Shown here in pieces: positions 1-6,678 of a DNA stretch of 15,538 bases (the first letter of the stretch is position 1; each line of letters begins with the position of its first letter). A program made the translations under genes and the position numbers. Below the pieces are notes generated by a model that did no database searches, was not told where the DNA came from, and was given only the letters and a program-made list of their open reading frames with translations. Origin of the DNA: Betaproteobacteria bacterium (GTDB lineage: Bacteria > Pseudomonadota > Gammaproteobacteria > Burkholderiales > SG8-41). The DNA is taken from NCBI GenBank assembly GCA_025353085.1, contig JANXRI010000127.1, forward strand, positions 1 to 15,538, written 5' to 3'.

Positions 1-1
1 G

Positions 2-259
2 ACGGGTGTCACCTGCAATGCGATTGCGCCGGGGTGGGTATTGACGCCGCATGCGGAAGGCCAGATCGCACGCCAGATGGCGGAGAAAAAACAGACGCGC
101 GAAGAAGCAATACGCGAGCTGGTCGATATCCGCCAGCCGAGTCGCCGCCCCATCATGCCTTCCGAGGTTGCAGCACTCGGCGTATTTCTGTGCAGCGACG
201 CGGCGGCGAACATTTCCGGCGTGTCGCTGCCGATCGACGGCGCGTGGGCGACGACCTAG
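2..259 (+). CDS. SDR-family oxidoreductase, C-terminal part (3-hydroxybutyrate dehydrogenase-like)
   Basis: This is the C-terminal 85 residues of a short-chain dehydrogenase/reductase; the start lies before the window. The visible part opens with VTCNAIAPGWVLTP, which is the strand and PGW/PG loop that follows the catalytic YxxxK region in classical SDRs. It then has a substrate-loop helix rich in charged residues (EKKQTREEAIRELV), the segment QPSRRPIMPSEVAALGVFLCSDAAANISG, and the usual SDR ending with the (I/M)DGxW motif (PIDGAWATT). The pattern most resembles D-3-hydroxybutyrate dehydrogenase, a cytosolic NAD-dependent enzyme interconverting 3-hydroxybutyrate and acetoacetate. Related acetoacetyl-CoA reductases or other SDRs remain possible because the Rossmann and catalytic parts are missing. 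Its TAG stop overlaps the TAG stop of the converging leuD-like gene within a CTAG palindrome. Confidence 0.85.
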   Translation, partial: TGVTCNAIAPGWVLTPHAEGQIARQMAEKKQTREEAIRELVDIRQPSRRPIMPSEVAALGVFLCSDAAANISGVSLPIDGAWATT

Positions 260-768
260 GCGCGGACGCCGCTTTGACGTTCGCGCTTCAAGCGCTGCTC
301 CATGAACGGCACCAATCCGCCGCTATCGAGTATCGCGATCAATTCAGGCGGAAACGGCGGAATCGAGTAGGACTTGCCGGCGACTGTTATCTTGCCGGCA
401 CCCAGATCCGCTGATGCTTCCGCGCCGGCTTCCGCGTGCGCGATCGCGGCGGGACAGATAGCGATGGGCAATCCGATGTTTATCGCGCTGCGATAAAAAA
501 TCCTACTAAAGCTCGCTGCGACCACGCAGGAAATCCCGGCACCTTTGATGGCGATGGGCGCATGTTCGCGCGAACTGCCGCAGCCGAAATTTTCGCCCGC
601 GAATATCAGGTCACCCGGCTTAACTCGGTCCGCGAATCCCGGAAACACTTCCGAGAAGCAGCCGCGGCCGAGTACCTGGGGATCGGTGTTGCTCAGCAAT
701 GTGGCCGGGATGATGACGTCGGTATCGACGTGATCGCCGAATTTATGTATGCGCCCGGTGAATATCAT
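256..768 (-). CDS. leuD: 3-isopropylmalate dehydratase-type small subunit (LeuD-like)
   Basis: Small (swivel) subunit of an aconitase-family hydro-lyase, 170 residues, the usual length for the short LeuD2/HacB-like class. Visible hallmarks are the N-terminal GRIHKFGDHVDTDVIIP segment, the FAGENFGCGSSREHAPIAIKGAG block that contributes substrate-binding residues, and the FYRSAINIGLPI segment. The ATG at 768 is chosen because GGAGG lies just upstream and the protein starts as family members do. An open frame continues to 903 but has no family-like sequence. The start overlaps the TGA of the large subunit as ATGA, so the two are translationally coupled. It should join the large subunit to isomerise 2- and 3-isopropylmalate, or hydrate a related substrate such as dimethylmaleate or citraconate. 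The catabolic setting leaves true leucine biosynthesis uncertain. Confidence 0.9.
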   Translation of the reverse strand: MIFTGRIHKFGDHVDTDVIIPATLLSNTDPQVLGRGCFSEVFPGFADRVKPGDLIFAGENFGCGSSREHAPIAIKGAGISCVVAASFSRIFYRSAINIGLPIAICPAAIAHAEAGAEASADLGAGKITVAGKSYSIPPFPPELIAILDSGGLVPFMEQRLKRERQSGVRA

Positions 769-2027
769 TGCAGCACCTCCTGTGGATCGACAATCGCGCC
801 CGCCACCGCGGTCGCTGCGGCGACGTAAACACCGGAGAGATAAATCTGGGCGTCGCGATGACCCATGCGGCCGCGGAAGTTCCGGTTGTGGGTCGCGACG
901 CATACGTCATTGGCGGTCAACGCTCCCATGTGGATGCCCGCGCATGGCCCGCAGCCCGGCGGGTTTACGGTGGCGCCCGCGTCGACGAAAATTTCCAGGA
1001 GGCCCGACTTCAGGGCTTCGCGATAAATCGTCTGGGTCGCCGGCGTAATCGCTAGGCGCACGCCTTTGGCGACTTTGTTCCCGCGCAGCACCTGGGCCGC
1101 CTGCTCGAGATCCACCATGCGACCGTTGGTACAGGTGCCTATATTGACCTGCGTGACCTTGGTCCTGCGTAATTCTCTCGCCGGCACGACATTGCTCGGC
1201 AGGAACGGTTTCGCGACGAGTGGGGTCATATTGCCCACATCGATATCGAGTGTGGATTCGAATTCCGCGTCGGGGTCGCTGCGTACCACGTCGTAGGCGC
1301 TCTGCGTGCGGGCACGCACGTACGCTTCGGTTTTCTCATCCGGCTCCATGACCCCGGTCTTGGCGCCCATCTCGATCGCCATGTTGGCGATGGTGAAGCG
1401 CTCATCCGGATCGAGGTGCGCGAGCGCGTCGCCGCAGAACTCGATGGCCTTGTAGCGCGCGCCGTCCACGCCCAGCTCTTTCAGCGTCGCCAGTATGAAA
1501 TCCTTGCTGGTCACGTAGGGTCCGGGCTTGCCCGTATAGCGAACGCGTATCGTCGGCGGCACCAGCAGCCATGACTCGCCGAACGCGAACACGTATGCGA
1601 TATCGGTCGATCCCATCGGGATGGAAAACGCGCCGAGCGCGCCGGCGGTGCAGGCATGCGAATCCGCATTCATGATCAGCATCCCCGGCCGGATCAGGCC
1701 CAGTTCCGGCGCCAGCGCGTGGTCCATGCCTTCGCAATTGGCGTAAAAATGCTTGATGCCCTGTTGCTCGCAAAAAATGCGCAACGCTTCGACCGCGGTC
1801 GCAAGCTGGATGTCGCGAAACGGCATATGCCGTCCCGCCATGACGCAAATCTTGTCGGGATCGAACACCTTGGATGCGCCCGCCGCGTGGAACTGCTTCA
1901 ACGCGAGCGGCGTGGTGAAATCGTTCGCCATCGCCAGATCGACGCGTGTGGTCACGATCTCGCCGACAGCGACGTGCTGTTTGCCCGCGGCACGGGCAAG
2001 AATTTTTTGCGCAATGGTGGCAGGCAT
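765..2027 (-). CDS. leuC: 3-isopropylmalate dehydratase-type large subunit (LeuC-like, 4Fe-4S)
   Basis: Large catalytic subunit of a two-subunit aconitase-family hydro-lyase, 420 residues, matching the short LeuC2/homoaconitase-like class rather than the ~470-residue E. coli type. Motifs in order: MPATIAQKILARAAGK at the N terminus, the NCEGMDHALAPELGLIRPGM region, NADSHACTAGALGAFSIPMGSTD, NIGTCTNGRMVDLEQA supplying the first cluster cysteine, and NPPGCGPCAGIHMG supplying the other two. All three 4Fe-4S ligands appear present, so it should be active. The ATG at 2027 is chosen because GAGGG lies 6 nt upstream and the protein begins as in the family. An ATG at 2069 in frame is possible but adds a non-conserved leader. 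It is cotranscribed with leuD and divergent from the BKACE gene. The substrate may be isopropylmalate or another methylated dicarboxylate. Confidence 0.9.
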   Translation of the reverse strand: MPATIAQKILARAAGKQHVAVGEIVTTRVDLAMANDFTTPLALKQFHAAGASKVFDPDKICVMAGRHMPFRDIQLATAVEALRIFCEQQGIKHFYANCEGMDHALAPELGLIRPGMLIMNADSHACTAGALGAFSIPMGSTDIAYVFAFGESWLLVPPTIRVRYTGKPGPYVTSKDFILATLKELGVDGARYKAIEFCGDALAHLDPDERFTIANMAIEMGAKTGVMEPDEKTEAYVRARTQSAYDVVRSDPDAEFESTLDIDVGNMTPLVAKPFLPSNVVPARELRRTKVTQVNIGTCTNGRMVDLEQAAQVLRGNKVAKGVRLAITPATQTIYREALKSGLLEIFVDAGATVNPPGCGPCAGIHMGALTANDVCVATHNRNFRGRMGHRDAQIYLSGVYVAAATAVAGAIVDPQEVLQ

Positions 2028-2054
2028 CGACGGCCCTCTTTCGGGTGAAATCAC

Positions 2055-2060
2055 TTGACA
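2055..2060 (+). promoter_or_regulatory. Candidate -35 box (TTGACA) for the BKACE operon
   Basis: A perfect TTGACA lies 58 nt upstream of the TTG start of the BKACE gene in the short divergent gap 2028-2117. The expected -10 position 16-18 bp downstream (around 2077-2084) has only a weak TATAAT match, such as GACATT. The overall promoter call is therefore weak. It overlaps the leuC leader region on the other strand, so the two divergent promoters would share this gap and could be co-regulated. Confidence 0.25.
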
Positions 2061-2064
2061 AGAC

Positions 2065-2073
2065 ATCATAACA
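2065..2073 (-). promoter_or_regulatory. Candidate extended -10 promoter for leuC-leuD
   Basis: On the minus strand this reads TGTTATGAT, an extended -10 (TGn plus a 5/6 match to TATAAT), 38 nt upstream of the leuC ATG. No good -35 box at 16-18 bp was found, as is acceptable for extended -10 promoters. Transcription would start near 2058, giving a leader of about 30 nt. Assigned by eye only. Confidence 0.35.
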
Positions 2074-2117
2074 TTGGCGACATTGCGTGTTGTCGAACTG
2101 ATACCCTTCCAGACCAA

Positions 2118-2954
2118 TTGCAACCCTTGATTATCTGCGCGGCCGTCACCGGCGGTGCGCCGGCGCGCGCGAAAACGCCGCACCATCCCGTGACGCCGCA
2201 AGCCGTGGCGGATGACGCTGTCGCATGTTGGCGCGCGGGTGCGGCCATCGTGCACATCCACGCGCGGCTGGCCGACGAAACCACCAGCAGCGACATCGCC
2301 GCCTATCGCGACACCGTCGATCGCATCCGTGCGACTGGCTGCGATGCGGTGCTGAGCCTGTCGGCGGGCGACGATGGCGGACACGCGAACCACGAGCAGC
2401 GGCTGCGCGTGGCCGAGGTCGGCGAAGAGTTGGTGTCGCTCGATCTGGGGCCGATCAATCTCGGGGCGCGGCTCTACGACAACCGGCCATCGTATTTGCG
2501 CGAAATGGCCGTGCGCATGCAGAAGCTGGGCGTCAAACCCGAAATCGACGTGCTCGATACCGGTCACCTCGATATGCTCGCTGCATTCGTCAAGGAGGGA
2601 CTCGTCAAGCCGCCGTATCACGTGCAGCTTGTGTTCGGCGTGCCCGGCGGCATTCCGCTCGACGTGCGCATGCTGCCCATACTGGTATCGCGCTTGCCGC
2701 CGGAATCGGAATGGTCGGTGTCGTGCCAGACCTCCGACTTCGAGACCTTTCTGCGCTTCCAGATGGCGGCGTTCACTGACGGCGGACACGTGCGCACGGG
2801 CATGGAAGACCACGTCTATGTGCGGCCCGGCGAACTCGCGCGCAACAACGCGGAAATGGTCGAGCAATGGTCCGCGACGGCGCGAACCTTCGGCCGGCCG
2901 GTGGCAACACCCGCCGCCGCGCGCCGCATGCTCGGCATCACCGCACGCCAGTAA
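2118..2954 (+). CDS. BKACE-family beta-keto acid cleavage enzyme (DUF849; 3-keto-5-aminohexanoate cleavage-like)
   Basis: This 278-residue TIM-barrel enzyme belongs to the beta-keto acid cleavage enzyme family, founded by Kce of lysine fermentation. Family members condense a beta-keto acid with acetyl-CoA and cleave it to acetoacetate plus a CoA ester. Visible marks are LIICAAVTGG at the first strand, the HIHAR metal motif (His46, His48), LVFGVPGGIP, and TGMEDHVYVRPGE supplying Glu230. With the TTG at 2118 as start these numbers equal the zinc ligands I recall for Kce (H46, H48, E230), which supports this start. No clear Shine-Dalgarno precedes it, and an in-frame TTG at 2055 is the alternative. 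First gene of a plus-strand operon, 19 bp before the glutaredoxin-DinB gene. The actual keto acid cannot be told; the family is known to be substrate-diverse. Confidence 0.88.
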   Translation: MQPLIICAAVTGGAPARAKTPHHPVTPQAVADDAVACWRAGAAIVHIHARLADETTSSDIAAYRDTVDRIRATGCDAVLSLSAGDDGGHANHEQRLRVAEVGEELVSLDLGPINLGARLYDNRPSYLREMAVRMQKLGVKPEIDVLDTGHLDMLAAFVKEGLVKPPYHVQLVFGVPGGIPLDVRMLPILVSRLPPESEWSVSCQTSDFETFLRFQMAAFTDGGHVRTGMEDHVYVRPGELARNNAEMVEQWSATARTFGRPVATPAAARRMLGITARQ

Positions 2955-2973
2955 CCGCACCGGAGTAACGCGC

Positions 2974-3747
2974 ATGACCACCGCCACCGCCGAGCGCTAC
3001 ACGCTTTTTTTGCAGCCCGGATGAAGCAGCTGCCTGAAGACGAAAGAGTTTCTTTCGCAAAATAATGTCGACGTCGAGATCGTCGACGTGGTGAACCATC
3101 CGGGCGGACGCGCGCGACTGCATGCGCTGGGCGTGCGGCATATTCCGACTCTCGCGCGCGGCAAAGAGTATGTCATGTGCCAGGTCATCGCCGATGTCGC
3201 GAAGTTTGTCGGCATTCAGCACTTTCGCGAAGTGAAGCTTGGCCCCGACGAACTCATGAAGAAGTGGTTGACCGTGTTGTCCGCCGCGCAGCGCTACATC
3301 CGCCAGTTCCCCGTGGCGCGCCTGGCCCAACGCATCATCGAAACGCGCGATCAATCGGTACTGCACATGGGATACCACGTGATGCGCATCGGGCACGCCT
3401 TTCTTGAAACGGCCGTGAACGGTGTTGAAGACTGGGCGTCGATTTCGATGGAAATGCCGCCACCCACGGTGCGTAGCGGCGATGACGTCGCCGTTTACGG
3501 CGAAACGGTCAAGATGCGTTTAAGCGAATGGTGGCAAGGGCAGACGGACCAGTCGTGCAGCCGTGAAGTCAAGACGTTCACCGGCGCGCAGCCGCTGCGC
3601 GATTTTCTCGAACGCCAGACGTGGCATTCGGCGCAGCACGTGCGCCAGCTTGCGGCCGTACTCGAAGGCATGGGCATAGCGCCCGCCGGCGCATTAAGCG
3701 CCGATGATCTGGCGGGACTGCCATTGCCTAAAGCCTTGTGGGAATAG
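2974..3747 (+). CDS. Glutaredoxin-DinB fusion, predicted selenoprotein (Sec17, UxxC; in-frame TGA 3022-3024)
   Basis: The frame opens at an ATG (2974) preceded by CGGAG at good spacing and encodes YTLFLQPG. It then meets TGA at codon 17 and continues without a further stop for 240 codons as SSCLKTKEFLSQNNVDVEIV. The TGA replaces the first cysteine of a glutaredoxin CxxC motif, giving U17-S-S-C20. VRHIPTL (Pro58) matches the thioredoxin-fold cis-proline. From about residue 90 a DinB-like four-helix domain follows, with His131 and His135 in one helix and a C-terminal HxxxH (His218, His222; WHSAQHVRQL) as likely metal ligands. Total 257 residues if read through. A SECIS-like hairpin lies at 3041-3057. 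Seen: in-frame TGA, motif, hairpin. Inferred: selenocysteine insertion and thiol or selenol redox chemistry coupled to a metal site. The alternatives are a nonsense mutation or a sequencing error. It lies between the BKACE gene and a hydroxyacid dehydrogenase gene 5 bp downstream. Confidence 0.8.
3041..3057 (+). promoter_or_regulatory. Candidate bacterial SECIS hairpin
   Basis: Perfect 6-bp stem (CGAAAG with CTTTCG) closing the loop AGTTT. The stem begins 16 nt after the TGA, and the loop G (3048) is 23 nt downstream of it. Known bacterial SECIS elements are stem-loops just after the UGA inside the coding sequence, with a G near the start of a small apical loop, usually followed by U, roughly 16-37 nt from the UGA. 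This element satisfies those rules. The upper stem is short and A/T-rich, and a lower stem is not convincing beyond G3039-C3058 with A3040 bulged. Confidence 0.65.
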
Positions 3748-3752
3748 CGCAT

Positions 3753-4643
3753 ATGAAAATCGGCTTCATAGGATTGGGACGCATGGGATTGCCGATGGCG
3801 CAGCGGCTGATCAATGCGGGCCACGCGCTTAGCGTTTACAACCGCAGTCAGGGCGCGGTGCAAAAGTTGGTCGCGGCCGGCGCGCAGGCAGGCGCTACGC
3901 CGCGGGATGTCGCACAGAAGGTCGATGTGTTGTTCACGTGCCTGTTGACGCCCGCGCAGAGCGAAGCGATTTATCTCGGCGACCAAGGCGCAATTCACGG
4001 CGCGCGCAGCGGGCAGATCTTCATCGATACCGCGACCGTCGACCCGATGACCACGCGGCGCATCGCGGCGGCGCTGGCGGAAAAAGGCGTGACGCTGCTC
4101 GACGCGCCGATTTCGGGCGGGCCGGATGGCGCCGAAGCCGGCACATTGAGCATCATGATAGGCGGCGACACCGCGGCAGTCGACAAAATGCGCCCACTGT
4201 TTGACGTGTTGGGCAAGAAAATCTTTCACATGGGCGGCGTCGGCTGCGGCGTCTCGGCCAAAATTTGCAACCAGATACTGACGGGCACCAACCATGTGCT
4301 GGTCGCCGAGGCGATGGTGTTGGGCACCAAGCTGGGGCTCGATCCGCAGCGGCTCTTCGATGTGCTGAGGGTCAGTTCAGGGCAGAGCAATTCACTCGAG
4401 CGCGCGGTGCCGAACTATATTCTGCCGCGCAAGTTTGGCGCCGCTTACACCATCGAAGGCATCATCAAGGACCTCGAATGCGCGATCCACGCGGCGAAGG
4501 AATACGGCGTGCGCCTGATGCTGCCGACGGTCGCGCAGCAGATGTATCAGGAAGCGCGCGGGCTCGGGCACGGCGACAAGGACGTGGCCGCGGTCGTGCT
4601 GCCGATGGAAGCCATCGCGGGCGTTGAGGTGAAACCAAAGTAA
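3753..4643 (+). CDS. NAD(P)-dependent beta-hydroxyacid dehydrogenase (3-hydroxyisobutyrate dehydrogenase family)
   Basis: A 296-residue cytosolic oxidoreductase of the 3-hydroxyisobutyrate, tartronate-semialdehyde and glyoxylate reductase family. The N-terminal Rossmann fold has GFIGLGRMG (GxGxxG at residues 7-12). The substrate-binding DAPISGGPDGAEAGTL motif lies at about 117-132. The catalytic lysine is Lys170 in GCGVSAKICNQ, with Asn173 also conserved. All key residues are present and the length is normal for the family. The ATG at 3753 is chosen because the protein then begins MKIGFIGLG; an in-frame GTG at 3738 would overlap the upstream gene and adds five atypical residues. It starts 5 bp after the glutaredoxin-DinB stop, so the two are cotranscribed. 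It would oxidise or reduce a small hydroxyacid or its semialdehyde in the same catabolic route. Which one is not readable; 2-(hydroxymethyl)glutarate dehydrogenase also belongs to this family. Confidence 0.9.
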   Translation: MKIGFIGLGRMGLPMAQRLINAGHALSVYNRSQGAVQKLVAAGAQAGATPRDVAQKVDVLFTCLLTPAQSEAIYLGDQGAIHGARSGQIFIDTATVDPMTTRRIAAALAEKGVTLLDAPISGGPDGAEAGTLSIMIGGDTAAVDKMRPLFDVLGKKIFHMGGVGCGVSAKICNQILTGTNHVLVAEAMVLGTKLGLDPQRLFDVLRVSSGQSNSLERAVPNYILPRKFGAAYTIEGIIKDLECAIHAAKEYGVRLMLPTVAQQMYQEARGLGHGDKDVAAVVLPMEAIAGVEVKPK

Positions 4644-4680
4644 TTTTGTCGGCGCGGTTTTGTGGCAGGAGGAGTCGGAA

Positions 4681-5643
4681 ATGAAAATCGCCGGATTTGC
4701 GGTAGTGCTGGGTATTGCTTGCGCGGCCCCGCTGCATGCGCAAGATTATCCGGTGAAGCCGGTGCGTTTCGTGGTTGGTTTCGCCGCCGGTGGCGCGAGC
4801 GACACGCTCGCGCGCATCGTCGCGAAAAAACTCACCGATAGCTGGGGCCAGAACGTGGTGGTGGACAATCGCACCGGCGCCGGCGGCACCATAGGCGCCG
4901 ACATGGTCGTGCGGGCGCTGCCCGACGGCTACACGATATTCGTCGGCGATTTCGGCCCCAACGTACTTGCCGGCAGTCTCTACGCGAAATTGTCGTACGC
5001 CCCGCTCGCCGGTTTCGCGCATGTCACGCAGATGGTGTCGTTCCCGCTCGTGTTGCTGGTGCCCGCGGCTTCTCCGCTGGCCGGAGTGAAAGACCTGATC
5101 GAGCAGGCCAAGTCGAAGTCGGGCGGGCTCGTCTACAGTTCGTCGGGTGTCGGCACGTCGCCGCATATGTTCATTGAGTTGATCAACCTGATGGCGAAAG
5201 TCACGACCACGCCGATACATTACAAGGGTGGCGCGCCCGCATTGGTCGGGCTGGTTTCGGGCGAAGGCGACTTCAGCATGGTCTCGGTGTCGACCGCGCT
5301 CGCGCAGCTCGCCGCCGGGAAAATCCGTGCCATCGGCGTGACCAGCGCAAAACCGGTCGCCCGCCTGCCGAACGTGCCGCCGATCGGCGATACGCTCGCG
5401 GGCTACGACGCGGTGTCGTTCTACGGATTGCATGCGCCGCCGCAAACGCCGCCCGCGCTCGTCGCGAAATTGCAGCAGGAAGTCGCCAAGGTGATGCAAC
5501 GCGCCGACGTCAAGGAACGCTTCGACAGCCTGGGCATGGATGTGGTTGCGAGTAATACGCCGCGGGAATTTACCACGTTCATGAAGAACCAAATCGAACT
5601 GTGGACGGGTGTTGCCAAAGCCGCCAACGTGCGCGCGGAATGA
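4681..5643 (+). CDS. Bug/TctC-family periplasmic solute-binding receptor (first of a tandem pair)
   Basis: Secreted receptor of the Bug family (tripartite tricarboxylate transporter type), 320 residues, which binds carboxylates or related acids in the periplasm. The N terminus is a signal peptide (MKIAGFAVVLGIACAAPLHA, cleavage probably before QDYP). The mature part shows PVRFVVGFAAGGASDTLAR, VVVDNRTGAGGTIGAD, DGYTIFVGDFGPNV and HYKGGAPALVGLV, the standard ligand-cleft segments. The ATG at 4681 has a strong GGAGGAG upstream; the gap after the dehydrogenase is 37 bp. It is strikingly similar to the next gene over its whole length, so the pair arose by tandem duplication. No TctA or TctB membrane subunit is encoded nearby, as is usual for orphan Bug proteins, so transport partner and ligand are unknown. 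Confidence 0.92.
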   Translation: MKIAGFAVVLGIACAAPLHAQDYPVKPVRFVVGFAAGGASDTLARIVAKKLTDSWGQNVVVDNRTGAGGTIGADMVVRALPDGYTIFVGDFGPNVLAGSLYAKLSYAPLAGFAHVTQMVSFPLVLLVPAASPLAGVKDLIEQAKSKSGGLVYSSSGVGTSPHMFIELINLMAKVTTTPIHYKGGAPALVGLVSGEGDFSMVSVSTALAQLAAGKIRAIGVTSAKPVARLPNVPPIGDTLAGYDAVSFYGLHAPPQTPPALVAKLQQEVAKVMQRADVKERFDSLGMDVVASNTPREFTTFMKNQIELWTGVAKAANVRAE

Positions 5644-5647
5644 CGCC

Positions 5648-6619
5648 ATGCAAATGAATAAAGTCGCAATATCGCTCTGCGCCGTGACGATGATGCTAGC
5701 CACGGCGTCTCCCCACGCGCAGGACTATCCAACGAAGCCCGTGCGTTTCGTCGTCGGCTACACCGCGGGCGGTTCCAACGACACCGTCGCGCGCATCGTC
5801 GCACAGAAACTCACCGAGATTTGGGGGCATAACGTCGTCGTCGACAATCGCGCGGGCGCGGGTGGCACCATAGGGGCCGATCAGGTGGTCAAGGCGCAAC
5901 CCGATGGCCACACGTTGTTCGTTGGCGATTTCGGTCCCAATGTTGTCGCGGGCGGACTCTACGCCAAGTTGCCGTACGACCCGGCGAACGATTTCGCCCA
6001 CGTGACGCAGATCGTGTCGTTCCCGCTGGTGCTGCTCGTGCCGGCCGGATCAGGCGCGGCTGGCGTGAAAGACCTGATCGAACAGGCGCGTGCGCGGCCA
6101 GGCATGATCAAGTACAGCTCGTCGGGGATAGGTTCGTCGCCGCATCTTTTTATCGAGAAGATGAATTTGATGGCGCGCGTCAGTACGGTGCCCGTGCATT
6201 ACAAAGGCGGCGCGCCGGCTTTGGTCGGATTGGTCGGCGCCGAAGTCGACTACACGATGGTTTCCGTGTCCACCGCGCTCGCGCAGATCGGCGCGGGCAA
6301 GATACGCGCGCTCGCGGTCACCAGCGCGCAGCCGAGCCCGCGGCTGCCGAACGTACCGGCGCTCGCGAGCGTGCTGCCTGGATACGAAGCAATTTCGCTG
6401 CACGGCTTGCACGCGCCCGCGCAAACGCCCGCGCGCATCGTCAACAAGCTGTACCAGGACATCAATGCCATCCTGCGGCGACCCGACGTGAAAGAAAGAT
6501 TCGACTCGATCGCCATGGATGTTGCCGGCAGCACGCCGGAGGAATTCACCGTGTTCGTCCGCAAGCAGATCGAGGCCTGGACCGCGGTCGCCAAGGCGGC
6601 CAACGTGCGCGCGGACTAA
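5648..6619 (+). CDS. Bug/TctC-family periplasmic solute-binding receptor (second of a tandem pair)
   Basis: A 323-residue paralogue of the preceding gene. Signal peptide MQMNKVAISLCAVTMMLATASPHA, then mature QDYPTKPVRFVVGYTAGGSNDTVAR, VVVDNRAGAGGTIGAD, VGDFGPNVVAG, HVTQIVSFPLVLLVPAG and HYKGGAPALVGLVGAE. Both copies end with AKAANVRA plus an acidic residue. ATG 5648 is taken as the start; ATG 5654 is equally possible, and neither has a strong ribosome-binding site. The start lies 4 bp after the previous stop, suggesting translational coupling. Retention of two near-identical receptors suggests divergence in ligand range, or use as sensors as well as transporters. This is the last gene of the plus-strand operon; it converges on the NTPase gene with a 27-bp gap. 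Confidence 0.92.
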   Translation: MQMNKVAISLCAVTMMLATASPHAQDYPTKPVRFVVGYTAGGSNDTVARIVAQKLTEIWGHNVVVDNRAGAGGTIGADQVVKAQPDGHTLFVGDFGPNVVAGGLYAKLPYDPANDFAHVTQIVSFPLVLLVPAGSGAAGVKDLIEQARARPGMIKYSSSGIGSSPHLFIEKMNLMARVSTVPVHYKGGAPALVGLVGAEVDYTMVSVSTALAQIGAGKIRALAVTSAQPSPRLPNVPALASVLPGYEAISLHGLHAPAQTPARIVNKLYQDINAILRRPDVKERFDSIAMDVAGSTPEEFTVFVRKQIEAWTAVAKAANVRAD

Positions 6620-6622
6620 ATA

Positions 6623-6678
6623 CGGTTTACGGACTTCTTTACGTGATTACGATTTCGAACAATCGAGTACGTAAACCG
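6623..6678. repeat. 9-bp inverted repeat at the convergent gene junction
   Basis: CGGTTTACG at 6623-6631 and its exact complement CGTAAACCG at 6670-6678 flank 38 nt spanning the gap between the second Bug gene and the NTPase gene, reaching into the NTPase 3' end. It could form a long-looped hairpin in transcripts from either side and so act in bidirectional termination. There is no adjacent T-run, so this is not a classical intrinsic terminator. It could also be chance or an insertion-junction trace. Confidence 0.3.

Noticed and set aside
2028..2987. Long minus-strand open frame extending leuC upstream to a total of 740 codons
   Set aside because: The extra part is antisense to the BKACE gene, whose metal ligands and family motifs are clear. 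It has arginine/histidine-rich composition typical of GC-rich shadow frames, and leuC has a proper start with a ribosome-binding site at 2027.
3022..3024. TGA used generally as a sense codon in this organism
   Set aside because: TGA ends leuC, the first Bug gene, the AAA_14 gene, the ICL-like gene and the PrpD-like gene at family-consistent lengths, several in tight ATGA or TTGA overlaps.
3088..3747. A shorter gene starting at GTG 3088 downstream of the TGA
   Set aside because: No ribosome-binding site precedes it. It would cut a thioredoxin fold after its redox motif, and the protein upstream of it on both sides of the TGA matches glutaredoxin.
4465..5703. 412-codon minus-strand open frame
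   Set aside because: Lies antisense to the dehydrogenase and first Bug gene, which have clear motifs and signal peptide; its translation is Arg/His-rich with no recognisable domain.
6623..6678. Intrinsic bidirectional terminator at the convergent junction
   Set aside because: The 9-bp arms are separated by 38 nt and no T-run follows, so it is kept only as an inverted repeat.
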